A program made the translations under genes and the position numbers. From CmP2 sp052084925 (GTDB lineage Bacteria; Actinomycetota; Actinomycetes; Actinomycetales; Micrococcaceae): DNA of 64,000 nucleotides. Of this stretch, positions 16,392-25,627 are shown piece by piece. Under the pieces are notes generated by a model. It searched no databases and had not been told where the DNA came from. It worked only from the letters and a program-made list of their open reading frames with translations. The DNA is taken from contig JBQDEV010000004.1 of assembly GCA_052084925.1 (NCBI GenBank), positions 124,001 through 188,000 on the forward strand, written 5' to 3'. Within the stretch, counting starts at the first letter, position 1. Every line of letters starts with the position of its first letter.

Positions 16392-19261
16392 GAATCCACT
16401 GTACCCACGGAGGAGTACGCCACGATGCCGCGGTGCACACGTTGCTTGGCCTGCTCGCAGCGCCGCGAGAGATTCTCGTGCCCGGGAATCCGGGCGAACT
16501 GGTCCAGGGCATCGATGACCTGACGGGCCCAGCGCACGAAATCACCGGCCGCCAGTTCTGAGCCGCGCAAGGTGCGCGTGAGGTCGTGACCGCGGGCCCA
16601 GCGCACCATCGGGCCGATGAGCGCCGAATTGGGTTCGGGAGTGACCTCCAGGCGTGCGGTTCTCTCGTCCTGCTGCAGCGCGAACCAGAATTCGTCGACG
16701 ACGTCGACGGCGTGCTGCAGCCGATCCGTCGGCATGCGCACGATTCCGCCGGTCGCTTCGGTCTTGGCCTGGTAGACGAGCAAGGCCGCGAGTCCGGCCA
16801 GCTCGTCGGGGGCCAAACCGTCGGCCAGCCCGTTCTCGATGGCCATGGAGGCCAGCAGGTCCCGCTCGCCGTAGATGCGTCGCAGCGTATGGCCGGACTC
16901 GGTCACGCTGCCCTGGGCGTCGATATAGCCGTACTGGGAGAGGAGCTCGACGATCCGGTCGAAGGTGCGGGCGATCGTGTTGGTCCGTCCGGAGATCTTC
17001 GAGACCAGCGAGTCCGTCTCGCGGCGCAGTTTCCACCACCGCTCCGCCCAGCGGGCGTGGTCCTCTCGATCGGCGCAACCGTGGCAGGGGTGACGCTGCA
17101 GCTGGTCACGCACCTCCTCGATGCGGTCGGAATCGTCGGAGAGGTACCGGAAGGAGCTGCCGAGGCGGCGGCCGCCAGCGGGAGGACGGTGCTCGTGGAT
17201 GGCCGCACGCATCTTGGAAGCGACATCCTTGCGCTGTGTCGGTGACTTCAGGGGGAGGTTATCGGGCAGCGCCACGCCAGCGAAGGGTTCCAGCGGTTCG
17301 TCGACGTCGTCGATGCCCAGTCGGCGCAGCTGACCCTTCTGAGTGATGACTCCCACCCGCGGATGGCTCGGGTTGCCGGCGGCTGACACGACCACCGCCT
17401 CACCGAGCCTGCGGGCGCCGTGGACCTCGACGATATCGCCGACGATGAGCTCGTTCAGGGAGTCCTTGACGGCGGACAGCCGCGCGCGGTGGCGTGATTT
17501 CGACGCGCGCTTCTCCAGATCGGAGAGCTCCTTGCGTAGGCGGGCATATTCGGTGAAGTCCCCGAGATGGCAGTGCATGGAGCGTTCATAGCCGGCCAGG
17601 GACTTCTCGCGGGTGCGCACCTCCTGGGCCAGGCCGACCACCGAGCGGTCCGCCTGGAACTGGGCGAACGAGGACTCCAGGATGCTGTGTGCCCGCTGGC
17701 GGCCGAACTGAGCCAGCAAGTTCACGGACATATTGTAGGTGGGACGGAAGGACGAATTCAGCGGGTAGGTGCGCCGCGAGGCTAGGCCGGCGACGGCGGA
17801 GGGGTTGAGGCCGGGACGCCACAGCACCACGGCATGTCCCTCGACGTCGATTCCGCGCCGACCGGCGCGTCCGGTCAGCTGGGTGTACTCCCCCGCCGTG
17901 ATGTCCTGGTGGGATTCGCCATTGAACTTCACCAGCTTCTCGATGACGACCGTGCGCGCCGGCATATTGATGCCCAGCGCCAGCGTCTCCGTGGCGAAAA
18001 CCACCTTGAGATGTCCCGAGGCGAACAGCTTTTCCACCACTTCCTTGAAGGGCGGCAACAACCCGGCGTGGTGGGAGGCGAAGCCGCGCAGCAGACCATC
18101 GCGCCAGCCCCAGAACCCCAACACATCGCGATCCTGGGGTGGCAGGGTCTCCCCCGCCCGGTCCACGACCTCGGCGATCCGACGCTTCTCGGCCGGCGAG
18201 GTGAGGTCCAGCCCGGAGCCCAGGCACTGCTCGACCGCCGCATCACAGCCTGCCCGAGAGAAGATGAAATCGATGCAGGGCAGTAGCCCCTCACGCTCGA
18301 GAGCACGCACCAGGGTGGGACGGGACACCCGCAGGTCCGGTCCGCGGGGGGTCTCCCGGCCCGTTTCGCGCTGCTCGCGGCCGCGACCGCGGGGGTGCTT
18401 CCCGCCGCGTTGAGGTGGACGCCCGGCGCGTCCCCAGCTCGGTCGCTGGGCGGAGCGCTGCTGTTGGGCCGCCAGGTCGGCCAGCTCCGGATTCAGGATG
18501 AGCCGTTCGGTGTCGTCCTCATCCACGGTGGCGGCGTCGTCGAAACTCACCTCGGTCGCGAAGAGATCGTAGAGTCGGGACCCGGCCATCACGTACTGCC
18601 ACAGGGGCACGGGGCGATGCTCGGAGACGACGACGGCGGTGGAGCCGCGCACCGTGTCCAGCCAGGCCCCGAACTCCTCGGCATTGGACACCGTGGCCGA
18701 GAGCGCGACCAGCTGGACCCGTTCGGGAAGATGGATGATGACCTCTTCCCAGACGGCTCCGCGGAACCGGTCAGCGAGGTAGTGGACCTCATCCATCACC
18801 ACGTAGGCGAGGTTCTCCAGCGCAGCGGAATCCGCGTAGATCATATTGCGCAGCACTTCGGTGGTCATCACCACTACATCGGCGTGCGGATTCACCGAGG
18901 TGTCCCCGGTGAGCAGCCCCACGCGTTCCGCGCCGTGGACCGCGACGAGCTCGCTGTACTTCTGGTTGCTCAGCGCCTTGATCGGCGTCGTATAGAAAGC
19001 TTTGCTGCCCTGGGAGAGGGCCTGATGGATGGCGAATTCACCGACGATCGTTTTGCCCGCACCGGTGGGGGCGGCCACCAGGACCGCGCTGCCCTGCTCC
19101 AGGTGCTGGCAGGCCAGGCGCTGGAACTCGTCGAGCTCGAAGTCTAGGGTGGCGGCGAAGCGGCCCAGATCCGTGCGGTGGTGTGCGGCCCGCTGCCGTG
19201 CCTGAGCGAATCGTTCGGCGGGACTGCGCTGGTCGTCATCGAGTCCGGAGGAAGTGCTCAT
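16388..19261 (-). CDS. helY: DEAD/DEAH-box RNA helicase, HelY (Ski2/Mtr4-like)
   Basis: A 957-residue superfamily 2 helicase. Walker A APTGAGKT is at 64-71, the Walker B box DEVH at 157-160, SAT at 188-190, and motif VI QLTGRAGRRGID lies in the second RecA domain; a long C-terminal region follows, as in Ski2/Mtr4 proteins. An Arg/Gly-rich linker (about 270-310, GRAGRPPQRGGKHPRGRGRE) lies between the two RecA domains. It sits downstream of tatC, as in M. tuberculosis (tatA-tatC-helY). Start ATG has TAGGCT six bases upstream and no SD. RNA unwinding is the family role; the partner is unknown. Confidence 0.93.
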   Translation of the reverse strand: MSTSSGLDDDQRSPAERFAQARQRAAHHRTDLGRFAATLDFELDEFQRLACQHLEQGSAVLVAAPTGAGKTIVGEFAIHQALSQGSKAFYTTPIKALSNQKYSELVAVHGAERVGLLTGDTSVNPHADVVVMTTEVLRNMIYADSAALENLAYVVMDEVHYLADRFRGAVWEEVIIHLPERVQLVALSATVSNAEEFGAWLDTVRGSTAVVVSEHRPVPLWQYVMAGSRLYDLFATEVSFDDAATVDEDDTERLILNPELADLAAQQQRSAQRPSWGRAGRPPQRGGKHPRGRGREQRETGRETPRGPDLRVSRPTLVRALEREGLLPCIDFIFSRAGCDAAVEQCLGSGLDLTSPAEKRRIAEVVDRAGETLPPQDRDVLGFWGWRDGLLRGFASHHAGLLPPFKEVVEKLFASGHLKVVFATETLALGINMPARTVVIEKLVKFNGESHQDITAGEYTQLTGRAGRRGIDVEGHAVVLWRPGLNPSAVAGLASRRTYPLNSSFRPTYNMSVNLLAQFGRQRAHSILESSFAQFQADRSVVGLAQEVRTREKSLAGYERSMHCHLGDFTEYARLRKELSDLEKRASKSRHRARLSAVKDSLNELIVGDIVEVHGARRLGEAVVVSAAGNPSHPRVGVITQKGQLRRLGIDDVDEPLEPFAGVALPDNLPLKSPTQRKDVASKMRAAIHEHRPPAGGRRLGSSFRYLSDDSDRIEEVRDQLQRHPCHGCADREDHARWAERWWKLRRETDSLVSKISGRTNTIARTFDRIVELLSQYGYIDAQGSVTESGHTLRRIYGERDLLASMAIENGLADGLAPDELAGLAALLVYQAKTEATGGIVRMPTDRLQHAVDVVDEFWFALQQDERTARLEVTPEPNSALIGPMVRWARGHDLTRTLRGSELAAGDFVRWARQVIDALDQFARIPGHENLSRRCEQAKQRVHRGIVAYSSVGTVDS

Positions 19262-19267
19262 CTGCTC

Positions 19268-19273
19268 AGCCTA
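19268..19273 (-). promoter_or_regulatory. Candidate leaderless -10 for helY (TAGGCT)
   Basis: TAGGCT, six bases, then the helY ATG; it lies in the 36-base gap after tatC, so helY may be transcribed separately from the tat genes. Confidence 0.5.
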
Positions 19274-19297
19274 TGCGATGTGGGTGTTCGGGTGCGT

Positions 19298-20146
19298 TCA
19301 GAGCTCCGAGAGCGGGGCGGGTGTGTGGCCTGTGCCGGTGTCGGACTGACGGCGCAGTTTCTTGGCGCGGCGTCGGTCCAGCATCAAGCACAGTCCGAGG
19401 GCGACGAGGAAGAGGATTGCCAGTGGACCACCGAGATAGAACATGGTCATGATGTCGCCCCCGGGGGCACCCATCGCGGCGATGACCGCGATGACGAAGA
19501 CAGAGATGCGCCAGTGCTTGAGGATCGTCTTGCCCGGAAGCAGCCCCAGCATGTTGAGCCCCACCAGCAGTACGGGCAGCAGCAGAGCGACCCCGAAGGC
19601 CAGGAGCAGCCGCAGGACGAAGGGAACGTAGACGTCGACCTGGATGAAGTTGGAGGCTCCCGAGGGAGTCAGCGAGACGAAGAACTGCAGCGCCTGCGGC
19701 AGCGCGATCCAGCCGAGGAACACCCCACCGACGAACAGCGGCACCGAGATGCCGATGAAGGCCAGCGCATAGCGCTTCTCGGTCTTCTGCAACCCGGGAA
19801 CGATGAATGCCCAGAGCTGGTAGAGCCACACCGGACTCGATACGACCAGCCCGATGAACAGTGCCACCTGGAGCATGATGTCGAAGGGCTGGGCGACGGA
19901 GCTGAACACGACCTCGGTCTGCGAGCCGTCCACCGACAGGGACGTCACGGGGACGGTGAGTGCACTGAAGGCAGGCTGGTAGAGGAAGAACCCGCCGATG
20001 GTGCCCAGGGCGATGGCGATGCCGGCTTTGATCAGTCGGTTGCGCAGCTCCTTGAGATGGGCGCGCAGCGACATCTGACCATCGGGGTTCTTGGGCTTGC
20101 GCGTGCGGGACGGACGGGGCGTCGGCGCGGAAGTCGGTTCAGTCAT
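19298..20146 (-). CDS. tatC: Sec-independent protein translocase TatC
   Basis: The substrate-receptor subunit of the twin-arginine export pathway, which moves folded proteins across the membrane. The 282-residue protein begins with a hydrophilic tail then MSLRAHLKELRNRLIKA, the cytoplasmic N-terminus of TatC, followed by six membrane helices. The FLGWIALPQALQFFVS stretch is the conserved fourth-helix region. A basic C-terminal tail (DRRRAKKLRRQ) ends it. It is 36 bases after tatA in the same operon. Confidence 0.95.
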   Translation of the reverse strand: MTEPTSAPTPRPSRTRKPKNPDGQMSLRAHLKELRNRLIKAGIAIALGTIGGFFLYQPAFSALTVPVTSLSVDGSQTEVVFSSVAQPFDIMLQVALFIGLVVSSPVWLYQLWAFIVPGLQKTEKRYALAFIGISVPLFVGGVFLGWIALPQALQFFVSLTPSGASNFIQVDVYVPFVLRLLLAFGVALLLPVLLVGLNMLGLLPGKTILKHWRISVFVIAVIAAMGAPGGDIMTMFYLGGPLAILFLVALGLCLMLDRRRAKKLRRQSDTGTGHTPAPLSEL

Positions 20147-20182
20147 GCTGTGGCAGGTAAAGGGGACGCGGGACGGTGGGGC

Positions 20183-20473
20183 CTACTTCTGGTTCCAGGT
20201 GCCGTCGTTCTCCGGAGGGGCGGAGTCTTCACCCTGACGGCGCGGCTGTTCGTTGTCGACGACGGTGCCTTCCACCGGACGCGACGATGCAGAAGAGGAG
20301 GACGACGAGGAGGAGTTGTCTTTGCCGTCGTCGTCGCTGCGCATCTGCTTGACCTCGGATTTTAGAATCCGCATGGACTGGCCCAGGTTGCGGGCCATGG
20401 CCGGCAGCTTCGGCGCAGCGAAGAGCAACAGGGCGAGGATGATGATGATGACCAGGGGCCAACCGCGAGGCAT
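20183..20473 (-). CDS. tatA: Sec-independent protein translocase TatA
   Basis: The pore-forming Tat component, 96 residues. An N-terminal membrane helix (PLVIIIILALLLFAAPKLPA, about 6-25) is followed by the hinge and amphipathic helix (ARNLGQSMRILKSEVKQM), then a disordered Ser/acidic tail with a run of eight serines. SD AAAGGA precedes the ATG. It heads tatA-tatC, 96 bases after the pafBC stop. Confidence 0.94.
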   Translation of the reverse strand: MPRGWPLVIIIILALLLFAAPKLPAMARNLGQSMRILKSEVKQMRSDDDGKDNSSSSSSSSASSRPVEGTVVDNEQPRRQGEDSAPPENDGTWNQK

Positions 20474-20569
20474 GATGGAGTCCTTTCAACGACGAGATCT
20501 AGTGTTCAGTGTAGGTCACCCCACTTTGTCCAGCCTGTAGAAGCACCGTCCGGATCCTGCGAACCGGGT

Positions 20570-22660
20570 TCACGACTGTGCCGGGTGGTCTCGGTGGTGC
20601 CGCAGGGCGGACTCTACGTGGTCGAGGGTCTGGCGGACCAGCGAGTCCGGTGCCAGCACGCGGGCCTCCCCCGGATGCTCGGTGACCAGGGCGAGCGCGA
20701 TGGGGACATGCTGCAGCCGAACCAGCCCGGCCACGGAGCCGTCGTCGAGCTCGGCGAGGGCGGTCGGTGCGAAATCGTCGAGGTGATCGCGCAGCCGATA
20801 GGAGAACCACAGGGTCGCCTCCATTCCGCCCTCGGTGTCCGGAGCCAGTCGGATCGGCGGCAGATCGGCGGCCTCTGCCCGGTCGGGGAAGACCGTGTCG
20901 CTGAGCTCGACGTCGCCCAGCCGATCGAGGCGGAAGCTACGGAGGGCTTCTGCCTTCTGACACCAGGCCTGGACATAGGTACGCTCGGCGATCTGCACGA
21001 CCCGCAGCGGTTCGAGGCGCCGTTCGGAGAGCTCTTCGCGGGAGAGGGTGAAGTAGACGACGTCGAGGCAGCGCCGTCGTCGAATGGCGTCCAGGATGAG
21101 CTCGAGCTTTGCGGCGTGGCTGGGATCGACCTCGGCGGAGGCATGGACGACTTCGACTTCGGTGCTGGGCAGCAGATCGAGGATCTTCGCCCGCGCGGAC
21201 CGGGCGCCTCGGACGGTCTCCGGGGCCATGCCCGGATAGTCGGCGACGAACCTGAGCCCGGCGACGATGGCCAACGCTTCGGGGGTGCTGAGCCGTAAGG
21301 GGGCGGCCAGTTCGTCGGCTTGGCGCAGGGTCACGATCCCGCCCTCGTCGATCACGTCGAACTGCTCCCCTGGAGCGTAGCGTTCGGGAAGTCCGCAGAA
21401 CTGCAGGATCTGCAGGTCGTGATCGAGCAGTGCCTCGGTGGTGCCCAGCCGCTCGATCAGCTCGTGGCGACGCAGCCCCTGGGGATGCCGGTTCAGCACC
21501 GTGATGATGTCGATCATCCGGGTGATGACGGCGGCGTCGGAGGCCCGGTTGCGTGTCTTGGGCGGGGAGGTCAGCTGCGGCTGTGGTGCTGGGGACTGAT
21601 GCAGGTTGCGGACTCGTTCCAGCGTCTGCACCAGTTCTGCGCGGAGGGCGTCGTCGGGCACGATCACGTCGGTGCCCGCGGAAGCGAGCGCGGAGAGGAA
21701 GCTGCGCCGCCGGGTGAAGGAGGTGTTCAGGGTTTCCCAGCCGGATGCGTGGCCGGGCGCGACACGGCCCAGGATCCGCAGCGAATCTGCCCTCTCGACG
21801 CGCAGCAGCAGCTGGGTGTGCTGCACGGCCGATGCGCCCAGCAGCTCATCGCGCAGTGCCTCGGGGTCGAAGTCCTCCGGGGGTGAGGCATCCCTGCCCT
21901 CACTGGTCGAGGGCGCCCGATCGAGGGTACGCACGCTGGCCGGGTCCAGGCGATCCAGTCGGAACACGCGTTGTTCGCGGCGGTTGGCATCCCATCCGGT
22001 GAGATACCAATGGGCCGCCACCGCGACCAGGCTCCAGGCTCGCACTCGGCGTGGTTCGAGGGTATCGGCCCCGACCTTGCGGTAGTCGAAGCCGAGCCAC
22101 CGTCCCGTGCGGCACGCCTCGGCGATCTCGGAGACCAGCTTGTCGGTTCGGGCCAGCTGGGCTCGGAGATGAACGCCGACGGTGCGCTGTTCGGTTCCCT
22201 CGCTGTCATCGCCGTCGTCGGTTTCGAGCGTGGCGCCTCCGGCGAGCAACAGCCCGGGATACTGCTGCAGTCGACTCAGCGCGCGGGACACGGAGTCCTG
22301 GTCGGATTCATGTCCCCACAGTCCCGAGACGTGGGCCAGCGCCTGCTCCTCGGCCGTGGTGAAGTCGATCTGCGGCAGGAACAGCTGCGTTTGGTCGATG
22401 GTGTAGACAGTCTGTCCGGCCACGGTCGTGGCCGACTGCAAGGGCAGGCCCACGTCGCGGAGAAGCTGCTTATCGCGGCTGAACTTGCGCTCGAAGGCCG
22501 ACTCGGACGCGATGTCCCGGTAGTCGTCGACGTGCTCGCGCAGGAAGTCCTTGGTGCACCCCGTCCGCTCATGCGTGAGCAGCAGCCACAACACCGAGAT
22601 GATGCGTTCGGCACTGCGGCTGGTGGTCGCAGACGGGGTGCGGGTGCGGGTGATGGTCAG
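20570..22660 (-). CDS. pafBC: PafB-PafC fusion, WYL-domain transcription activator
   Basis: PafBC is the WYL-domain activator of the LexA-independent DNA-damage response in mycobacteria. Here PafB and PafC are fused in one chain (about 696 residues): each half has a winged helix and a WYL domain (first half FDYRKVGADTLEPRRVRAWSL... WYLTGWD; second half DVVYFTLSREE... RRLEPLRVVQ... YVQAWC). The first ATG/GTG/TTG is GTG 22594, but that start removes part of the first helix. I propose CTG 22660, which overlaps the TGA of the preceding FKBP gene (CTGA) with GAGGTG four bases ahead, and restores the family-like SAERIISVLWLLL. The fusion call is firm; the CTG start is inference. Confidence 0.88.
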   Translation of the reverse strand: MTITRTRTPSATTSRSAERIISVLWLLLTHERTGCTKDFLREHVDDYRDIASESAFERKFSRDKQLLRDVGLPLQSATTVAGQTVYTIDQTQLFLPQIDFTTAEEQALAHVSGLWGHESDQDSVSRALSRLQQYPGLLLAGGATLETDDGDDSEGTEQRTVGVHLRAQLARTDKLVSEIAEACRTGRWLGFDYRKVGADTLEPRRVRAWSLVAVAAHWYLTGWDANRREQRVFRLDRLDPASVRTLDRAPSTSEGRDASPPEDFDPEALRDELLGASAVQHTQLLLRVERADSLRILGRVAPGHASGWETLNTSFTRRRSFLSALASAGTDVIVPDDALRAELVQTLERVRNLHQSPAPQPQLTSPPKTRNRASDAAVITRMIDIITVLNRHPQGLRRHELIERLGTTEALLDHDLQILQFCGLPERYAPGEQFDVIDEGGIVTLRQADELAAPLRLSTPEALAIVAGLRFVADYPGMAPETVRGARSARAKILDLLPSTEVEVVHASAEVDPSHAAKLELILDAIRRRRCLDVVYFTLSREELSERRLEPLRVVQIAERTYVQAWCQKAEALRSFRLDRLGDVELSDTVFPDRAEAADLPPIRLAPDTEGGMEATLWFSYRLRDHLDDFAPTALAELDDGSVAGLVRLQHVPIALALVTEHPGEARVLAPDSLVRQTLDHVESALRHHRDHPAQS

Positions 22661-23052
22661 TTCACCTCGACCAGATCGACGACGAAGATCAAGGTCTCCC
22701 CGGGGCCGATGTCGGTGCCGGCGCCGCGATCACCGTAGGCCAGGTGCGGCGGGATCTCCAGACGACGACGGCCGCCGACCTTCATGCCGAGCAGCCCGTC
22801 GTCCCAGCCCTTGATGACCTGACCGATGCCGGCCGTGAAGGACAGCGGGGTGCCGCGGTTCCAGGAGGCGTCGAACTCGGCGCCGGTGGACCAGGCCACG
22901 CCGACGTAGTGGCAGGAGATGGCATCGCCGGGGGCCACCGGGGTGCCGGAGCCCTCGATGAGATCCTCGATCACCAGGTCGGCCGGCGGGGCGTCGCCGG
23001 GGAAATCGATCTCGGGGCGGGTGCGGTCATAATTGCGCTGTCCGAATGACAT
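22657..23052 (-). CDS. FKBP-type peptidyl-prolyl isomerase (cytoplasmic)
   Basis: A 131-residue single-domain FKBP that catalyses cis-trans isomerisation of prolyl bonds. The FKBP fold is complete: VIEDLIEGSGTPVAPGD, the core YVGVAWSTGAEFDASW, GIGQVIKGWDDGLLGMKVGG and the terminal ETLIFVVDLVEV. There is no signal peptide. It lies between the FKBP lipoprotein (2-base gap) and pafBC (overlap if CTG start is used) within the Pup locus, where FKBP genes are a recurring neighbour in actinobacteria. Confidence 0.94.
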   Translation of the reverse strand: MSFGQRNYDRTRPEIDFPGDAPPADLVIEDLIEGSGTPVAPGDAISCHYVGVAWSTGAEFDASWNRGTPLSFTAGIGQVIKGWDDGLLGMKVGGRRRLEIPPHLAYGDRGAGTDIGPGETLIFVVDLVEVN

Positions 23053-23054
23053 GG

Positions 23055-24107
23055 TCAGTTCTCCTCGGTGGTCTCGTCGGTTGCTTCGTCCAAGGACTCG
23101 GTGTCGTCCTCGGTGGCAGCGGACATGGGGTGCTGCGTATGCAGGATATCGACGACGAACACCAGTGTCTCGCCGGCGAGCTCGTGTTGCGAGCCTTCCT
23201 CGGCGTCCTCATCGAGTTCTCCGTAGGCTTCGGCCGGGGGCACCGAGATGAGTACCTGGGAGCCGACCTGCTGGCCGGTGAGGCCGTCGCGCCACCCGGG
23301 GATCATCTGGCTCAGCGACGCCGGGTAGGGCTCCCCGCGCGACCAGGACGAGTCGAACTCGGTGCCATCGGACCAGGACACCCCGCGGTACTGCACCGTG
23401 ACGAAGTCCTCGGATTCGACCGTGTCGCCGTCTCCCTGAAGCAGGACGTCGGTCACCAGCTCGGTCGGTGCATCCCCCTCGGGGGTCTCGATGGTGGGCT
23501 CACCGGTTTCTTCGTCGCGGGTCACGCTGGGCAGGGTGTCGTCGAGTTCCTCGGCGGGGACCTCTTCGCCGTCGGCGTGGGTGGGGCGCTTACCCATGAT
23601 CTCGAAGACCATCAGCTGCGAGTTCGCCGCGGTGACTTCCTCACCCTCCTCGCCTTCTTCGCCCTCCGGGGTACCGCTGGTCACGAAGTAGGCGATCTGG
23701 GTGCCGATCGGGTAATCGGTGAGGATGCTGTAGAGAACATCGTTGCTCTCTTCGAGGGCGTCGTTAACGATGACGGCCTCGGCCGAGGCAGTGAAGTTCT
23801 CGGCACTGACTTCTCCGGTAGCGGAATCCACCAGGGCGGTGCTCACGAGCGCGATCTCCCCGTTCTCGATGTGCTCGCCGTCGCCCTCGTGCAGCACGCG
23901 GGAGGAGGTCTCACCGGCCTCGATCTCGCCGTCGAGTGACACTTCCGGGGACCCTTCGTCGTTCACCGAGAAGTCGACCACGCCCAGGGCGTCGACATCG
24001 CCGGTTCCCTGGGGCGACGAGCAGGCCGTCAGCAGCAGCAGGGCGGTGAGCGTGGTGCCCACCGCGGCGGTGAGGCGGCGGCGGGTGCGGGGTCGGTTCA
24101 GTGCCAT
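23055..24107 (-). CDS. Extracytoplasmic FKBP-type peptidyl-prolyl isomerase lipoprotein
   Basis: A 350-residue lipoprotein: basic N-terminus, hydrophobic stretch and lipobox LLTACSS with C29, then a poorly conserved central region (about 35-205, with an EGEEGEEGEE acidic repeat) that resembles a degenerate first FKBP repeat, and an FKBP domain at about 215-327 (VQYRGVSWSDGTEFDSSW, MIPGWRDGLTGQQVGS, ETLVFVVDIL). An acidic tail closes it. It should act outside the membrane on exported proteins, which fits its position upstream of the tat genes. It follows pafA after 66 bases. Confidence 0.9.
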   Translation of the reverse strand: MALNRPRTRRRLTAAVGTTLTALLLLTACSSPQGTGDVDALGVVDFSVNDEGSPEVSLDGEIEAGETSSRVLHEGDGEHIENGEIALVSTALVDSATGEVSAENFTASAEAVIVNDALEESNDVLYSILTDYPIGTQIAYFVTSGTPEGEEGEEGEEVTAANSQLMVFEIMGKRPTHADGEEVPAEELDDTLPSVTRDEETGEPTIETPEGDAPTELVTDVLLQGDGDTVESEDFVTVQYRGVSWSDGTEFDSSWSRGEPYPASLSQMIPGWRDGLTGQQVGSQVLISVPPAEAYGELDEDAEEGSQHELAGETLVFVVDILHTQHPMSAATEDDTESLDEATDETTEEN

Positions 24108-24173
24108 GGTGTCCTTCGTCGTTGTTGGGGATGTATCGAAAGCGTCTCAGCCGTTGCTATGCGGCGCCTGTGA

Positions 24174-25595
24174 TTACTCTAGAGGAGCCGCGCAGCTCGG
24201 GAAGCATTCCAAGAGGTGCTCCATCTGTTCGGACTCAAGGGCGAAGGGGTCCTTCACCATCACCGTGCAGATGGGCTTGTCGTTGAGTTTCATGTGGGTC
24301 CAGTCCACCGTGTACTCGAGTTCGCGCTCGCGGGCCGTGCGGATGAAGCGGCCTCGCAGCGACGCCCGGGTGCTGGCCGGCGGATGCTCCGCGGCGTGGG
24401 AGACATCGGCATCGGTAACCCACCGGGCTGCAGCTCCCCGGCGCGCCAGCAGGTTGAACAGGCCGCGCTCGGGATCGATGTCATGGTAGGACAGGTCCAA
24501 CTGCGCGAGGCGTGCGGCATCCCAGCCGAGCCCGTTGCGCTCGGCGTACTGCTGATAGAACCGGTGCTTGATGGCCCAGTCGATCTCGGTGTCGATGCCG
24601 GAGTGATCCTGGGTGCGCACGGCCGTGAGCGCGCGCTCCCAGAGGTCGAGGACGGCGGGGACATGCTCGTGGTGGGCGCCCTGGCGATCGACAAAGCTGC
24701 GCGCCCGATCCAGGAAGTGCTCCTGCAGCTGCAGTGCCGACATGCGTCGACCATTGCGCAGCCGTAAGGGGGCCGTGCCGGTGAGGTCGTGGGAGACCTG
24801 TCGGATGGCCTGCACCGGGTGGTCCAGCTGGAAGTCCTTGAGCGGAATCCCAGCCTCGATCATCCGCAGCATCAGGTCGGTGGATCCGAAGCGCACCATC
24901 TGTGTCGTCTCCGACATGTTCGAGTCCCCCACGATCACGTGCAGGCGCCGGTACTGGGAGGCATCCGCATGGGGCTCGTCGCGGGTGTTGATGATGGGGC
25001 GGCTGCGCGTGGTGGAAGACGAGATCCCTTCCTGCACGTAGTCGGCACGGTGGGAGAACGCGAAGTGGGGCTGCTCCGGGACGCCGGGGTGTCCATCGGG
25101 ATTGATCCGCGAGGCGTCGGTGATCACCGCGCCGGAGCCGCACATCAGCTGGCGGGTGATCAGGAACGGGATTAGCGACTCCGAGAGTCGACGGAATTCG
25201 GTGGAACGGTGCAGCAGGTAGTTCTCGTGGGAGCCGAAGGAATTGCCCTGCGAGTCAGCATTGTTCTTGTAGAGGTAGATCGTGCCCTCGAAGCCGTCAT
25301 CGCGCATCTGTCGCTGCGCCGTGGTGACGAGCCGATTCATGATCAGCTCGCCGGCTTTATCGGTGGCGATCAGCTCGGGCAGGGTCGAGCATTCGGCGGT
25401 GGCGTACTCGGGGTGGGAACCGACGTCGAGGTACAGCCGGGAGCCATTCAGGATGAACACGTTGGACGAGCGCCCCCACTCGACCACGGGGCGGAAGAGG
25501 TAGCGGGCCACCTCCTCCGGGGTGAGCGGTTTGGTGCCCGGGTGGGAGTAGTGGATGCCGAACTCGGTCTCCACGCCGATGATGCGTCGATCCAT
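24174..25595 (-). CDS. pafA: Pup--protein ligase PafA
   Basis: PafA uses ATP to attach the C-terminal glutamate of Pup to substrate lysines. The 473-residue protein starts MDRRIIGVETEFGIH, with the metal/ATP-binding glutamates E9 and E11, and carries the catalytic-aspartate stretch RLYLDVGSHPEYA (D57), VYKNNADSQGNSFGSHENY and NTRDEPHAD. The start is ATG 25595 with AGGAG ahead; the frame stays open upstream into pup and dop but without family similarity. In proteasome-bearing actinobacteria prcB and prcA lie between pup and pafA; here pup is only 32 bases away. Confidence 0.96.
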   Translation of the reverse strand: MDRRIIGVETEFGIHYSHPGTKPLTPEEVARYLFRPVVEWGRSSNVFILNGSRLYLDVGSHPEYATAECSTLPELIATDKAGELIMNRLVTTAQRQMRDDGFEGTIYLYKNNADSQGNSFGSHENYLLHRSTEFRRLSESLIPFLITRQLMCGSGAVITDASRINPDGHPGVPEQPHFAFSHRADYVQEGISSSTTRSRPIINTRDEPHADASQYRRLHVIVGDSNMSETTQMVRFGSTDLMLRMIEAGIPLKDFQLDHPVQAIRQVSHDLTGTAPLRLRNGRRMSALQLQEHFLDRARSFVDRQGAHHEHVPAVLDLWERALTAVRTQDHSGIDTEIDWAIKHRFYQQYAERNGLGWDAARLAQLDLSYHDIDPERGLFNLLARRGAAARWVTDADVSHAAEHPPASTRASLRGRFIRTARERELEYTVDWTHMKLNDKPICTVMVKDPFALESEQMEHLLECFPSCAAPLE

Positions 25596-25627
25596 GTGCT
25601 GCTCCTGTGGTTGCTCGTTCGGGGGCC

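Noticed and set aside
19178..20365. 395-codon open frame on + over tatC and tatA
   Set aside because: Antisense shadow; the minus-strand proteins are unmistakable TatC and TatA.
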